DNA of 18,094 nucleotides from Clostridia bacterium. Its GTDB lineage: Bacteria > Bacillota > Clostridia > UBA1381. Below, one piece after another: positions 7,583 through 14,348 of this stretch. The stretch spans positions 1-18,094 of the forward strand of contig RQCD01000213.1 of NCBI GenBank assembly GCA_008668455.1, in the 5' to 3' direction. Position numbers and translations under genes: made by a program. The notes under the pieces are model-generated. The model had not been told where the DNA came from. It saw only the letters and a program-made list of their open reading frames with translations, and ran no database searches. The first letter of the stretch is position 1. The number at the start of each line of letters is the position of its first letter.

Positions 7583-8755
7583 ATGAAGGTTATTTTTGTT
7601 TCAAATTACTATACACACCATCAGTCGGAATTATCTGCGGCAATAGCAGAGCGGAGCGATGTTGAGTTTTATTTTATTGAAACAGAGCCGATGGAAGAAG
7701 AACGAAGAAATATGGGCTGGACGCTGGAAAGCAAGCCTGCCTATGTGATTGACAGCATTTTTTATGAAAAAAACATGGAATTATGCCAGCAATGGATTGA
7801 TGAGGCGGATATTGTGATCCATGGGAGTGCGCCAACCGCCCTTTTGGAGAATCGGATGAAAAATGATCGGATCACCTTTCTTTATTCTGAACGAATTTAC
7901 AAAAAAACACCGCCGGCTTATAAAATTCCGATTCATTTCTTTCGATTCAGAAAAAGGTACAGAAGGCGCAGAAATTTGTATATGCTATGTTCCAGCGCGT
8001 ATACGGCAGCGGATTTTGCAAAAACATATATGTTCCTGCAGCACACCTATAAGTGGGGATATTTTCCGAAGTTGTATTTTTATCCTGAACCCTGCGGCAT
8101 GATTGATCAAAAAGAGAAAAATTCTATTTTATGGGTGGCGCGGATGATAACGTGTAAACACCCGGAGGCGGCAATTGCGGTTGCAAAACGCTTAAAGCAG
8201 GAGGGATATCAATTCTGCCTGTATATGATTGGAAACGGGGAATTGGCGGAGAGCCTGCAAGTCAAGGTCAACGAGGAAGGACTTGACGGCTGTGTTTACC
8301 TGCTGGGCAGTATGAAACCGGCAGAGGTACGAAGTTATATGGAAAAGAGCGAAATCTTTTTGTTCACCTCGGATCGGAAAGAGGGATGGGGTGCGGTGCT
8401 GAATGAGGCGATGAATTCAGCCTGCGCTGCGGTTGCAAGTCACGCAATCGGAGCAGCGCCCTTTTTAATTCAGGACGGGCAGAATGGATTTATCTATCAG
8501 GATGGGAATATAGAAGAACTTTATCAGAAAACAAAGTGGCTGTTAGATCATCCTGCGGAAAGAAAACGGTTCGGAGAAAAGGCATATCAGACAATATCAG
8601 AGGAATGGAATGCAAAAAAAGCTGCGGATAAGTTTATTCAGCTTTGCTATGAAGTTCTTTCAGGGAAAGAAAGTCCGGATATGTATACAGAGGGAGTGTG
8701 CAGCCGGGCAGAAATTTTAAAGGATAATTGGTATCAAAATGAAAAGAATCATTAA
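7583..8755 (+). CDS. Glycosyltransferase family 4
   Basis: Cytoplasmic GT4 enzyme (390 aa). The N-terminal Rossmann domain begins MKVIFVSNYYTHHQ and includes DIVIHGSAP (76-84). A basic stretch FRFRKRYRRRRN (120-131) may contact the membrane or the lipid-linked acceptor. The donor domain shows SILWVARMITCKHPE (181-195), YMIGNGEL (214-221) and EX7E at E267/E275 in EGWGAVLNE. The 35 bp gap before it is the largest inside this operon and carries GAAAGGAAGGGG ahead of the ATG. The C-terminal tail of about 25 residues is polar and overlaps the acyltransferase start by 17 bp. Substrate is unknown. Confidence 0.92.
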   Translation: MKVIFVSNYYTHHQSELSAAIAERSDVEFYFIETEPMEEERRNMGWTLESKPAYVIDSIFYEKNMELCQQWIDEADIVIHGSAPTALLENRMKNDRITFLYSERIYKKTPPAYKIPIHFFRFRKRYRRRRNLYMLCSSAYTAADFAKTYMFLQHTYKWGYFPKLYFYPEPCGMIDQKEKNSILWVARMITCKHPEAAIAVAKRLKQEGYQFCLYMIGNGELAESLQVKVNEEGLDGCVYLLGSMKPAEVRSYMEKSEIFLFTSDRKEGWGAVLNEAMNSACAAVASHAIGAAPFLIQDGQNGFIYQDGNIEELYQKTKWLLDHPAERKRFGEKAYQTISEEWNAKKAADKFIQLCYEVLSGKESPDMYTEGVCSRAEILKDNWYQNEKNH

Positions 8756-9275
8756 ATGGCTCCATTTAAAGGGAGTGAAAAGAACAATTTACTTTTTTCT
8801 TGTGAATCATGTCTATGCAGGAACAAAGCACTTTGAAATAAAGCGCAGATTGCTAAAATCACTTGGATTTGAAATTGGCGAAAACACGAAAATTGTCGGA
8901 CCGATTGTCTGTACAGGGCAGCTGAAAATAGGCAAAAACTGTTGGATTGGAAAGAATCTTTTTGTCAATGGAAATGGCACCGTTGTGATTGGGGATAACT
9001 GTGATATCGCACCTGAGGTGACGTTCCAAACAGGAAGTCATAGTATTGGAACAGCAGAACGACGTGCAGGAATGGGGTATAATTATCAGCAGACTGTGGG
9101 CAGCGGATGCTGGATTGGAGTAAGAGCCACTATTTTAAATGAAGTAACAATTGGAGCGTCCAGTATTATTGCGGGGTGTGCCTGCGTAACAAAGGATGTT
9201 GAGGAACATGTTCTGGTTGGAGGCGTTCCTGCGAAAATCATACGGAGATTGAACGAAAATGATAAACTTATTTAA
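8739..9275 (+). CDS. Maltose-acetyltransferase-like hexapeptide acyltransferase
   Basis: Left-handed beta-helix O-acyltransferase (178 aa) of the MAT/NodL/WcaF type, expected to acetylate a sugar hydroxyl of the polysaccharide. Rungs run from about residue 46 to 150: IGENTKIVG, IGKNCWIGKN, VVIGDNCDIAP, then VGSGCWIGVRATILNEVTIG and SSIIAGCACVTKDV. The likely catalytic His is H101 in GSHSIG, before a loop (RRAGMGYNYQ) that is typically inserted in this family. The C-terminus GGVPAKIIRR is diagnostic. The start overlaps the upstream gene by 17 bp and has only a weak AAAGGAT 13 nt upstream, so translation probably depends on coupling. It is the second acyltransferase of the operon and of a different branch from the CysE-like one. 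Confidence 0.92.
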   Translation: MKRIIKWLHLKGVKRTIYFFLVNHVYAGTKHFEIKRRLLKSLGFEIGENTKIVGPIVCTGQLKIGKNCWIGKNLFVNGNGTVVIGDNCDIAPEVTFQTGSHSIGTAERRAGMGYNYQQTVGSGCWIGVRATILNEVTIGASSIIAGCACVTKDVEEHVLVGGVPAKIIRRLNENDKLI

Positions 9276-10536
9276 AAATAGAATGGTAAAAAATGCTGGA
9301 TGGATGATTGCCGGCAAGATTGTTCAGATGCTGATTGGCTTTGTGGTTGGACTATTAACAGCACGGTATTTAGGACCCGGAAATTATGGTCTGATAAACT
9401 ATGCCGGAGCATATACTACATTTTTTGCGGCAATTTGTACGCTGGGCATCAATTCCGTAATTGTGAAGGAATTTATAGATGCTCCCGGACGTGAGGGTGA
9501 AATTATTGGAACGGCATTAGGCTTAAGAGCAATATCCAGTATGCTATCCGTTCTGATGATTTTGGGCATTTCCTGTATTTTGGATGCAGAGGAACCTATC
9601 ACACGAATTGTAGTAGCATTATGCAGTGTTGGTTTTCTCTTTAATATATTTGAAACCTTTAACTATTGGTTTCAGTCGCGGCTTGAAGCGAAAAAAACGG
9701 CAATTGCAACTCTGATTGCATATACAATCACATCTGTCTACAAAATTTATTTGGTATGGGCGCAAAAATCAGTGATCTATTTCTCCATTGCAACATCTGT
9801 TGACTATATTTGTATCGCGGTAGTTTTATTCTACTTTTATAAGAGAGATCATGCAGCAAAGCTGTCTTTCTCGTGGACATACGGAAAGGAGCTTTTGAAA
9901 AAGAGCTATCATTTTATTTTACCGGGATTGATGGTTGCAATTTACGGACAGACAGATAAACTGATGCTGAAAAATATGATTAACCAGGAGGAGATCGGAT
10001 ACTATGCCACGGCAGCAGCTATCTGCAATATGTGGTGCTTTGTATTAAGTGCTGTAATTGACTCAGTGTTTCCGACGATTATGGAAAAGCATAATGAGAG
10101 CAGAATACAATATGAACGTTATAACCGCTTGCTCTATTGTTTGGTGTTTTATATTTCCGTAGGTGTTTCTATTTTCTTTACAATTTTTGGAGGTAAAATT
10201 ATTTGGATTTTGTATGGAGAAGCGTATCTTCCTGCTGTTGCTCCTCTTAGAGTGATCACCTGGTATACGGCATTTTCTTATTTGGGTGTGGCAAGAAATG
10301 CCTGGGTTGTGTGCGAGGATAAGCAGAAGTATTTAAAATACATTTATCTTGCAGCGGCTCTCTCTAATGTGATATTGAATTTGATTTTTATTCCCAAAAT
10401 GGGCGCAGTTGGAGCGGCAATTGCGTCTTTGGCAGCACAAGTGATTACTGTTATTATCGTTCCGTTTTTCATCCCGGGCATGCGTGAAAATTCTATTATG
10501 ATGCTGGAAGCGATCTTTTTCCGGGGACTCAAATAA
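9259..10536 (+). CDS. wzx: Polysaccharide flippase, Wzx/MATE-like
   Basis: Polytopic membrane protein (425 aa) that should flip the undecaprenyl-linked repeat unit to the outer leaflet. About twelve hydrophobic segments are visible. The N-terminal region ARYLGPGNYGLINYAG (35-50) is the signature of the PST/RfbX family, and TDKLMLKNM (around 234-242) with the following segment is also typical. It overlaps the acyltransferase by 17 bp and has GGAG about 11 nt before the ATG. It is the last gene of the operon, and a strong terminator hairpin begins 5 bp after its stop codon. A flippase and a polymerase in one operon mark a Wzx/Wzy-dependent pathway rather than ABC-exported polymer. Confidence 0.94.
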   Translation: MINLFKNRMVKNAGWMIAGKIVQMLIGFVVGLLTARYLGPGNYGLINYAGAYTTFFAAICTLGINSVIVKEFIDAPGREGEIIGTALGLRAISSMLSVLMILGISCILDAEEPITRIVVALCSVGFLFNIFETFNYWFQSRLEAKKTAIATLIAYTITSVYKIYLVWAQKSVIYFSIATSVDYICIAVVLFYFYKRDHAAKLSFSWTYGKELLKKSYHFILPGLMVAIYGQTDKLMLKNMINQEEIGYYATAAAICNMWCFVLSAVIDSVFPTIMEKHNESRIQYERYNRLLYCLVFYISVGVSIFFTIFGGKIIWILYGEAYLPAVAPLRVITWYTAFSYLGVARNAWVVCEDKQKYLKYIYLAAALSNVILNLIFIPKMGAVGAAIASLAAQVITVIIVPFFIPGMRENSIMMLEAIFFRGLK

Positions 10537-10540
10537 AAGT

Positions 10541-10573
10541 AGGGCATAGACGCGGTTATCGCGTCTATGCCCT
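10541..10573. terminator. Bidirectional Rho-independent terminator between wzx and metI
   Basis: A perfect 14-bp inverted repeat (AGGGCATAGACGCG, bases 10541-10554, and its complement at 10560-10573) encloses the 5-nt loop GTTAT. A T-rich run (ATATTTTTATTTT) follows on the + strand and an A-rich run precedes it, which reads as T-rich on the - strand. The placement between two convergent operons fits a terminator used from both sides. Confidence 0.93.
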
Positions 10574-10582
10574 TCAATATTT

Positions 10583-11284
10583 TTATTTTAACCGTTTGTC
10601 CGACTGAATTGCCAGCTTTGTTCCGACTGCCTGGAAGATCTGCACCAGGATGATCAGAAAGATGACTGCGATAATCATGACAAGATATTTATAGCGGTAG
10701 TAGCCATAGTTAATTGCGATTTTTCCCAGACCGCCGCCGCCGATAATTCCGCTCATGGCAGAATAGCCGAGTACGGTGGTAATGGCGATGGTGAAATTAG
10801 AGATCAGGGAGGGAATACTCTCCGGAATCATCACCTTGGTGATAATCTGGAACGGAGACGCACCCATACTCTGTGCTGCCTCTATAATGTTCGGATTCAC
10901 CTCACGCAGGCTGCTTTCCACAAGACGTGCCACAAACGGAGCAGCTGCAATCACCAGCGGAACAATCGACGCTGTTGTGCCAACCACCGTTCCGATGATG
11001 AAACGCGTAAGCGGAAATACTAAGATCATCAGAATCAGAAACGGAATAGAACGGAGCAGGTTTATCACAATATTTAAAATACTTAAAACCGGTTTTGGGA
11101 GCGGAAGCACACCATCCTTTTCACCTGCCACAATCAAAACGCCGAGCGGCAGACCAATCACAATCGAAAACAGTGTGGCAACCACGGTAACATAAAAGGT
11201 TTCCCAAATTGCCAGAAAAAGCTCGCTTTGCAGAATTTCAATCGCCTCTGCAACGGTTTCATTTGCTAAAAGCTGTGCAATCAT
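10583..11284 (-). CDS. metI: Methionine ABC transporter permease MetI
   Basis: Inner-membrane permease (233 aa; E. coli MetI is 217) forming the translocation channel of the MetNIQ methionine importer. Five or so hydrophobic segments are visible at about 24-54, 66-92, 96-117, 160-182 and 198-222. The cytoplasmic EAA loop that contacts MetN is at 135-154 (EAAQSMGASPFQIITKVMIP). ESSLREVNP before it and SGIIGGGGLG (178-187) after it are typical of MetI. The start overlaps the metN stop by 4 bp, and AAGGAGGAT inside the end of metN provides the ribosome site. It is the last gene of metQNI and ends next to the shared terminator. Confidence 0.95.
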   Translation of the reverse strand: MIAQLLANETVAEAIEILQSELFLAIWETFYVTVVATLFSIVIGLPLGVLIVAGEKDGVLPLPKPVLSILNIVINLLRSIPFLILMILVFPLTRFIIGTVVGTTASIVPLVIAAAPFVARLVESSLREVNPNIIEAAQSMGASPFQIITKVMIPESIPSLISNFTIAITTVLGYSAMSGIIGGGGLGKIAINYGYYRYKYLVMIIAVIFLIILVQIFQAVGTKLAIQSDKRLK

Positions 11285-12285
11285 GCCTTTATCCTCCTTA
11301 CAATTACATTCGGTACATTTTTCAGATAAGAGACTGCGCGCTCAAGCTCCTCTTTCCCGCCGTCAATATCCAGCAGCATATTTCCAAACACCTTGTCGCC
11401 GATACATTTTGTCTGTGCGGCAAGAATATTTGCGGCAATTCCCTCATCCATTGCCATTTTTGCGATCAGCGGCGTGTCTGCCACCATTGCGCCGTTATAC
11501 ACCAGGCGGATCACGCTGTCCGAGGCAAAGCCGGGAACAGAGGTGTCTGCGCCGTCCGGAAATACCAGCCGCCGCGCCGCGTCCGACTGCGGATTGGTAA
11601 ATACCTCGCTGACGTCTCCCTCCTCCACTACAACGCCGTTATCTAAAATGGCAACCTTACTGCAAACCTTTTCCACCACACTCATCTGATGAGTGATGAT
11701 AATGACGGTAATCCCAAGCTTTTTATTAATTTCCTGGATCAGCTCCAAAATCGATTGGGTTGTTTTCGGATCGAGCGCGCTGGTTGCTTCGTCGCATAAA
11801 AGAATTTCCGGGTTGGTTGCTAGAGCGCGCGCAATTGCGATTCTCTGCTGCTGACCGCCGGAAAGCTGTGCCGGGTATGCGCTGCCCTTGTCCGGAAGTC
11901 CGACTGTTTCCAAAAGCTCCGCGGCTTTTTTTCTTGCCTCTTTTTTGGAAACTCCGGCAAGCTCCAACGGAAAGCAGATGTTATCCAGGCAGGATCTCTG
12001 CATCAGCAGATTGAAGCCCTGAAAAATCATTGTGATCTTGCGGCGGCGCTTCCGAAGCTCTGTGCTTCCCAATGCACCGATATTCTCTCCGTCGATCAGA
12101 ATTTCCCCGGAGGTCGGACGCTCCAGCATGTTGATACACCGAACCAGGGTGCTTTTGCCTGCTCCGCTCATACCAATAATTCCATAAATTTCTCCGTCTG
12201 CAATCGTCAGAGAAACATTTTTTAATGCATCCACAGTCCCGTCTGCCATCGGAAAGGACTTGGAAATGTTCTTCAATTCTATCAT
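11281..12285 (-). CDS. metN: Methionine ABC transporter ATP-binding protein MetN
   Basis: Cytoplasmic ATPase (334 aa from the chosen ATG) that powers methionine import. Walker A is GMSGAGKST (38-46), the Q-loop Gln is 89, the signature is LSGGQQQR (141-148), Walker B is ILLCDEATSALD (161-172) and the switch His is 199. The last 75 residues or so (from about 258) form a NIL domain, the regulatory domain through which methionine inhibits transport in E. coli MetN. The ATG at 12285 is preferred because GGAGGA lies just before it. A longer frame from a TTG at 12309 would start within the upstream hairpin and swallow that site. It lies downstream of metQ and overlaps metI by 4 bp. Confidence 0.96.
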   Translation of the reverse strand: MIELKNISKSFPMADGTVDALKNVSLTIADGEIYGIIGMSGAGKSTLVRCINMLERPTSGEILIDGENIGALGSTELRKRRRKITMIFQGFNLLMQRSCLDNICFPLELAGVSKKEARKKAAELLETVGLPDKGSAYPAQLSGGQQQRIAIARALATNPEILLCDEATSALDPKTTQSILELIQEINKKLGITVIIITHQMSVVEKVCSKVAILDNGVVVEEGDVSEVFTNPQSDAARRLVFPDGADTSVPGFASDSVIRLVYNGAMVADTPLIAKMAMDEGIAANILAAQTKCIGDKVFGNMLLDIDGGKEELERAVSYLKNVPNVIVRRIKA

Positions 12286-12289
12286 AAAA

Positions 12290-12295
12290 TCCTCC
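12290..12295 (-). promoter_or_regulatory. Ribosome binding site fixing the metN start
   Basis: On the - strand GGAGGA is followed by TTTT and ATG (12285). This places the start eight codons after an in-frame TTG and supports the 334-residue product. Confidence 0.8.
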
Positions 12296-12308
12296 AACAA
12301 CGAAATCA

Positions 12309-12332
12309 AGCGCCGACCTTTTAGCCGGCGCT
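12309..12332 (-). repeat. Hairpin between metQ and metN
   Basis: Arms AGCGCCGGC and GTCGGCGCT (- strand) can form a 9-bp stem, with one G-U pair and a 6-nt loop, beginning 16 bp after the metQ stop. The following sequence (TGATTTCG) has no real T run, so full termination is unlikely. A 3' stabilising hairpin, or a partial stop that raises MetQ over MetNI, is more plausible. Binding proteins are usually needed in excess of transporter subunits. Confidence 0.65.
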
Positions 12333-12348
12333 GTCTTTCTGATTTTCT

Positions 12349-13200
12349 TTATTTTGCTCCAAGTGCGTCCAGGGTTGTCTGCTTTCCTGCATATAAGCCG
12401 ATCGGCTCTACATGGAATGCGCCAATGGATACCAAGTGCGTTCCGTTTTCAGCGTTAAAGTCGTTCAGGTAGGGAAGATGCTGGAAGTAGTTTGCGTCAA
12501 TCTCTCCGCTCTCTACCACGTTATTCGGCTGAACGTAGTCGGTAAATTCTTTCACATCCAAGGTGATATCTTTCTCTGCTAAAATATCCTTTACAACCTT
12601 CAGAATTTCTGCGTGCGGTGTCGGTGATGCGGCAACTGTGACGGTTGTTCCGGCTAACGCTGCATAATCCAAGGAGGCATCAAAGCCATCACCCGGATTG
12701 TCTACTGTGCTGACCACTGCGCCGTTATATTCAGATGTGATAAAATCCTTTACTTTTTTGCTTTCTAAAGCTGCCTTTAATGCTTTGATTTTATCTGTCG
12801 TTTCATTTCCTTCCTTGACTGCCACAATGTTGCCGTATTCAGAAGAGGAACCCTCAATCAGGAGTGCATCAGAAACCGGGTTCAGATTTGCCTGGATTGC
12901 ATAGTTCGAGTTAATCACTGCATAGTCAACATCCTGCAAAACACTCGGAAGCTGTGCAGCCTCTACCTCTTTAAAGGTGATATTGTTTGGATTTTCTGCG
13001 ATATCCTTGATGGTTGCGGTAATTCCTGCGCCGTCCTTTAATTTGATGTAGCCGTTTTCCTCTAAAAGGAGAAGCGCTCTCGCTTCGTTGGTTGTGTCGT
13101 TCGGAACGGCAACTGTGATGCCGTCTTTGTTACCGCCGCATGCGGTGAACAGGGAAAGAGAAAGCGCTGCGGTTAAAGCTGCTGTAATAATTTTTTTCAT
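12349..13200 (-). CDS. metQ: Methionine-binding lipoprotein MetQ, circularly permuted
   Basis: Extracytoplasmic methionine-binding lipoprotein (283 aa) feeding MetNI. A signal peptide with basic start (MKK), hydrophobic core and lipobox FTAC puts the lipidated Cys at 21. The MetQ/NlpA halves are in swapped order. Residues 27-164 match what is normally the C-terminal part (ITVAVPNDTTNEARALLLL, KLKDGAG, EAAQLP, DYAVINSNYA, NGAVV). Then comes a linker of about 20 residues. Residues 185-283 match what is normally the N-terminal part (TVTVAASPTPHAEIL, FTDYVQPN, GEIDANYFQHLPYL, HVEPIGLY). The protein ends at TTLDALGAK, the point where a standard MetQ continues into its second domain. GGAGG precedes the ATG. 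Family identity is secure, and the permutation is read directly from the motif order. Confidence 0.95.
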   Translation of the reverse strand: MKKIITAALTAALSLSLFTACGGNKDGITVAVPNDTTNEARALLLLEENGYIKLKDGAGITATIKDIAENPNNITFKEVEAAQLPSVLQDVDYAVINSNYAIQANLNPVSDALLIEGSSSEYGNIVAVKEGNETTDKIKALKAALESKKVKDFITSEYNGAVVSTVDNPGDGFDASLDYAALAGTTVTVAASPTPHAEILKVVKDILAEKDITLDVKEFTDYVQPNNVVESGEIDANYFQHLPYLNDFNAENGTHLVSIGAFHVEPIGLYAGKQTTLDALGAK

Positions 13201-13363
13201 AATAAAATCCTCCTAAAACTTTTTGTATCTGTATGAATATATACTGGACGTTGTCTGTGTATCACATTCGTCCGATACATCGGTTTTTCCAATGCTTAAT
13301 AACGGATAACATTTTTCATACCCTCCAAATCCTATAGGCTTTTTATCTGCCTCTCTGATTGAT
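13201..13363 (-). promoter_or_regulatory. metQNI leader region
   Basis: The transcript from the promoter upstream would carry a leader of about 160 nt. It contains a palindrome CCTATAGG, a GGAGGG site with a 16-codon ORF and the metQ ribosome site (AGGAGG, near 13210). I looked for the SAM-I riboswitch core and the T-box sequence and found neither, and no intrinsic terminator precedes metQ on this strand. How methionine would control this operon is therefore not visible. Confidence 0.5.
13262..13312 (-). CDS. Possible leader peptide ORF upstream of metQ
   Basis: A 16-codon ORF (MLSVIKHWKNRCIGRM, then TGA) starts 8 nt after a strong GGAGGG site on the - strand and lies wholly inside the metQ leader. 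Good spacing makes translation plausible. It contains only two Met codons, one of them the start, so it is not a classical methionine-codon attenuator. It may be chance, since the only support is the ribosome site and position. Confidence 0.35.
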   Translation of the reverse strand: MLSVIKHWKNRCIGRM

Positions 13364-13369
13364 GAGTAT

Positions 13370-13399
13370 AGTATACCATAAAAATTCCCTGTTGTCCAA
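13370..13399 (-). promoter_or_regulatory. Promoter of the metQNI operon
   Basis: On the - strand, TTGGAC (13399-13394) is followed after 18 bp by TATACT (13375-13370), which has an extended -10 TGG directly before it. A second TATACT overlaps by one base (13370-13365). Transcription would start near 13360. This lies between the upstream operon's terminator and metQ, as expected for a separate transcription unit. Confidence 0.7.
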
Positions 13400-13443
13400 T
13401 ACATTCTAATTATGCAAAGCTATAAATAAAAATTATAACTTGA

Positions 13444-13477
13444 TTGCAAAAACGGCAAAGGCTTTTGCCTTTGCCGT
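13444..13477 (-). terminator. Rho-independent terminator of the trhA operon
   Basis: A perfect 11-bp stem (ACGGCAAAGGC and its complement, 13452-13462 with 13467-13477) and a 4-nt loop are followed on the - strand by TTTTTGC. It begins 7 bp after the stop codon of the repeat protein gene at 13485. Confidence 0.93.
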
Positions 13478-13484
13478 AACCTGA

Positions 13485-14330
13485 TTATGCCTCCGGAGAT
13501 GCCGATGGCTCCTGGCTTGCCGGCGCTTCACTCTCTGCTGCGTCCGCAGATGCTGTCGGCTCTGCTTCAGCGGAAGCGGACGGAGAAGGAGAAGCTCCCT
13601 TTTCCTTTGCGATTCTGTCGTTGTACTGCTTCTGCTCAACTGTTTTTCTGACATCGCCCCATTTTGTCTCTAAGGTAACATCATCGCCGAGTGCATACTC
13701 GGTTTTAAATTCGTCAAAATAATCCTCACCTACATAGTCGGCTAATGTCATGGATTCCAGCGCCTGACCCCAGGTGCTGTCTTCGGTGATTTCATCTCCG
13801 AAGTGATATTGCTCTTTCATAGAAGCCAGATCTGTTCCGTACATTTCCAGCATCTTGGAAACCGGAATCAAATTTTGTGCGGCATTAAAATAAGTACTTT
13901 TTTTCATGTCCTTCGGCAGTCCGTACTGCTCTTTAAATTCCTCGAAGGACATATTCATGCCGGCTGCAGCATCGCCGATGGTCATGCCGTTGGTGTCTAA
14001 ATAGCCAAGATGATTGTACTTGTTATAAATATTCGTCCAGTAGTAACCAAAGTCACCGACTGCAAATAATACAACTAAGATCCAGGCAATCAAAGCGGAG
14101 GTTTTTGCTTTTTTCAGTTTTATCTCGGTTTCGGAAAGAGCTGCCTCCTCCGGTTCTGCAAAGCCTACATTCTCCTCCGGTTCTGCAAAGCCTACATTCT
14201 CCTCCGGAAGCTCTGTAGGCTCTGTTTCGGTAAATGCGTCCTCAACAGTCTCTGCATTTTCCGTTACTTCTTCCTCCGGCAGATTGTTTTCCTCCGGAGT
14301 TTCATTCAGATTATTTTCGTTTTCGTTCAT
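13485..14330 (-). CDS. Single-pass membrane protein with acidic N-terminus and helical repeats
   Basis: Function unknown (281 aa). Residues 1-70 are highly acidic and include a perfect duplication of PEENVGFAE. A basic patch (KLKKAK, 71-76) precedes one membrane helix at about 78-96. By the positive-inside rule the acidic part is cytoplasmic and the rest is outside. Residues 116-235 hold about three repeats of some 40 residues built on the pattern hxxFKxxYGL-x-D-x-T-x(2)-T-x-W-x2-A: MSFEEFKEQYGLP (127-139), LASMKEQYHFGDEITEDSTWGQALESM (168-194) and FDEFKTEYALGDDVTLETKWGD (205-226). The tail from 246 is rich in Ser, Ala, Pro and Glu and probably disordered. It is paralogous in design to the gene at 15005 and lies 18 bp after the PAQR gene, with AGAAAGGAAAT before its ATG. 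Confidence 0.85.
   Translation of the reverse strand: MNENENNLNETPEENNLPEEEVTENAETVEDAFTETEPTELPEENVGFAEPEENVGFAEPEEAALSETEIKLKKAKTSALIAWILVVLFAVGDFGYYWTNIYNKYNHLGYLDTNGMTIGDAAAGMNMSFEEFKEQYGLPKDMKKSTYFNAAQNLIPVSKMLEMYGTDLASMKEQYHFGDEITEDSTWGQALESMTLADYVGEDYFDEFKTEYALGDDVTLETKWGDVRKTVEQKQYNDRIAKEKGASPSPSASAEAEPTASADAAESEAPASQEPSASPEA
14146..14207. repeat. 27-bp perfect tandem repeat inside the repeat-protein gene
   Basis: Two identical 27-bp copies (14146-14172 and 14173-14199) and 8 further bases of a third encode PEENVGFAE twice, in frame. Exact identity at the DNA level, including third positions, points to a recent slippage or duplication event in the cytoplasmic acidic region. Confidence 0.95.
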
Positions 14331-14348
14331 TTTTTTATTTCCTTTCTA

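Noticed and set aside
10776..11195. Long + strand frame opposite metI
   Set aside because: It is antisense to a well-supported permease gene. Its low-complexity Ile/Thr/Gly-rich product is what the reverse of a membrane protein gene gives.
12286..12309. Eight-codon N-terminal extension of MetN from a TTG
   Set aside because: The extension contains the GGAGGA ribosome site of the ATG at 12285 and begins in the intercistronic hairpin.
13272..13288. Small + strand hairpin followed by five T (CCGA-TACA-TCGG)
   Set aside because: The stem is only 4-5 bp and no + strand gene lies upstream, so a terminator role is unlikely.
13201..13365. SAM-I riboswitch upstream of metQ
   Set aside because: A stretch reading ATCAATCAGAGAGGC on the - strand recalls the start of the S-box, but the conserved GGCCC/GGCAACC parts and the terminator are absent.
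13213..13404. 63-codon frame on the - strand in the metQ leader
   Set aside because: It would start at the -35 side of the predicted promoter, upstream of the transcription start. It has no ribosome site and no recognisable product.
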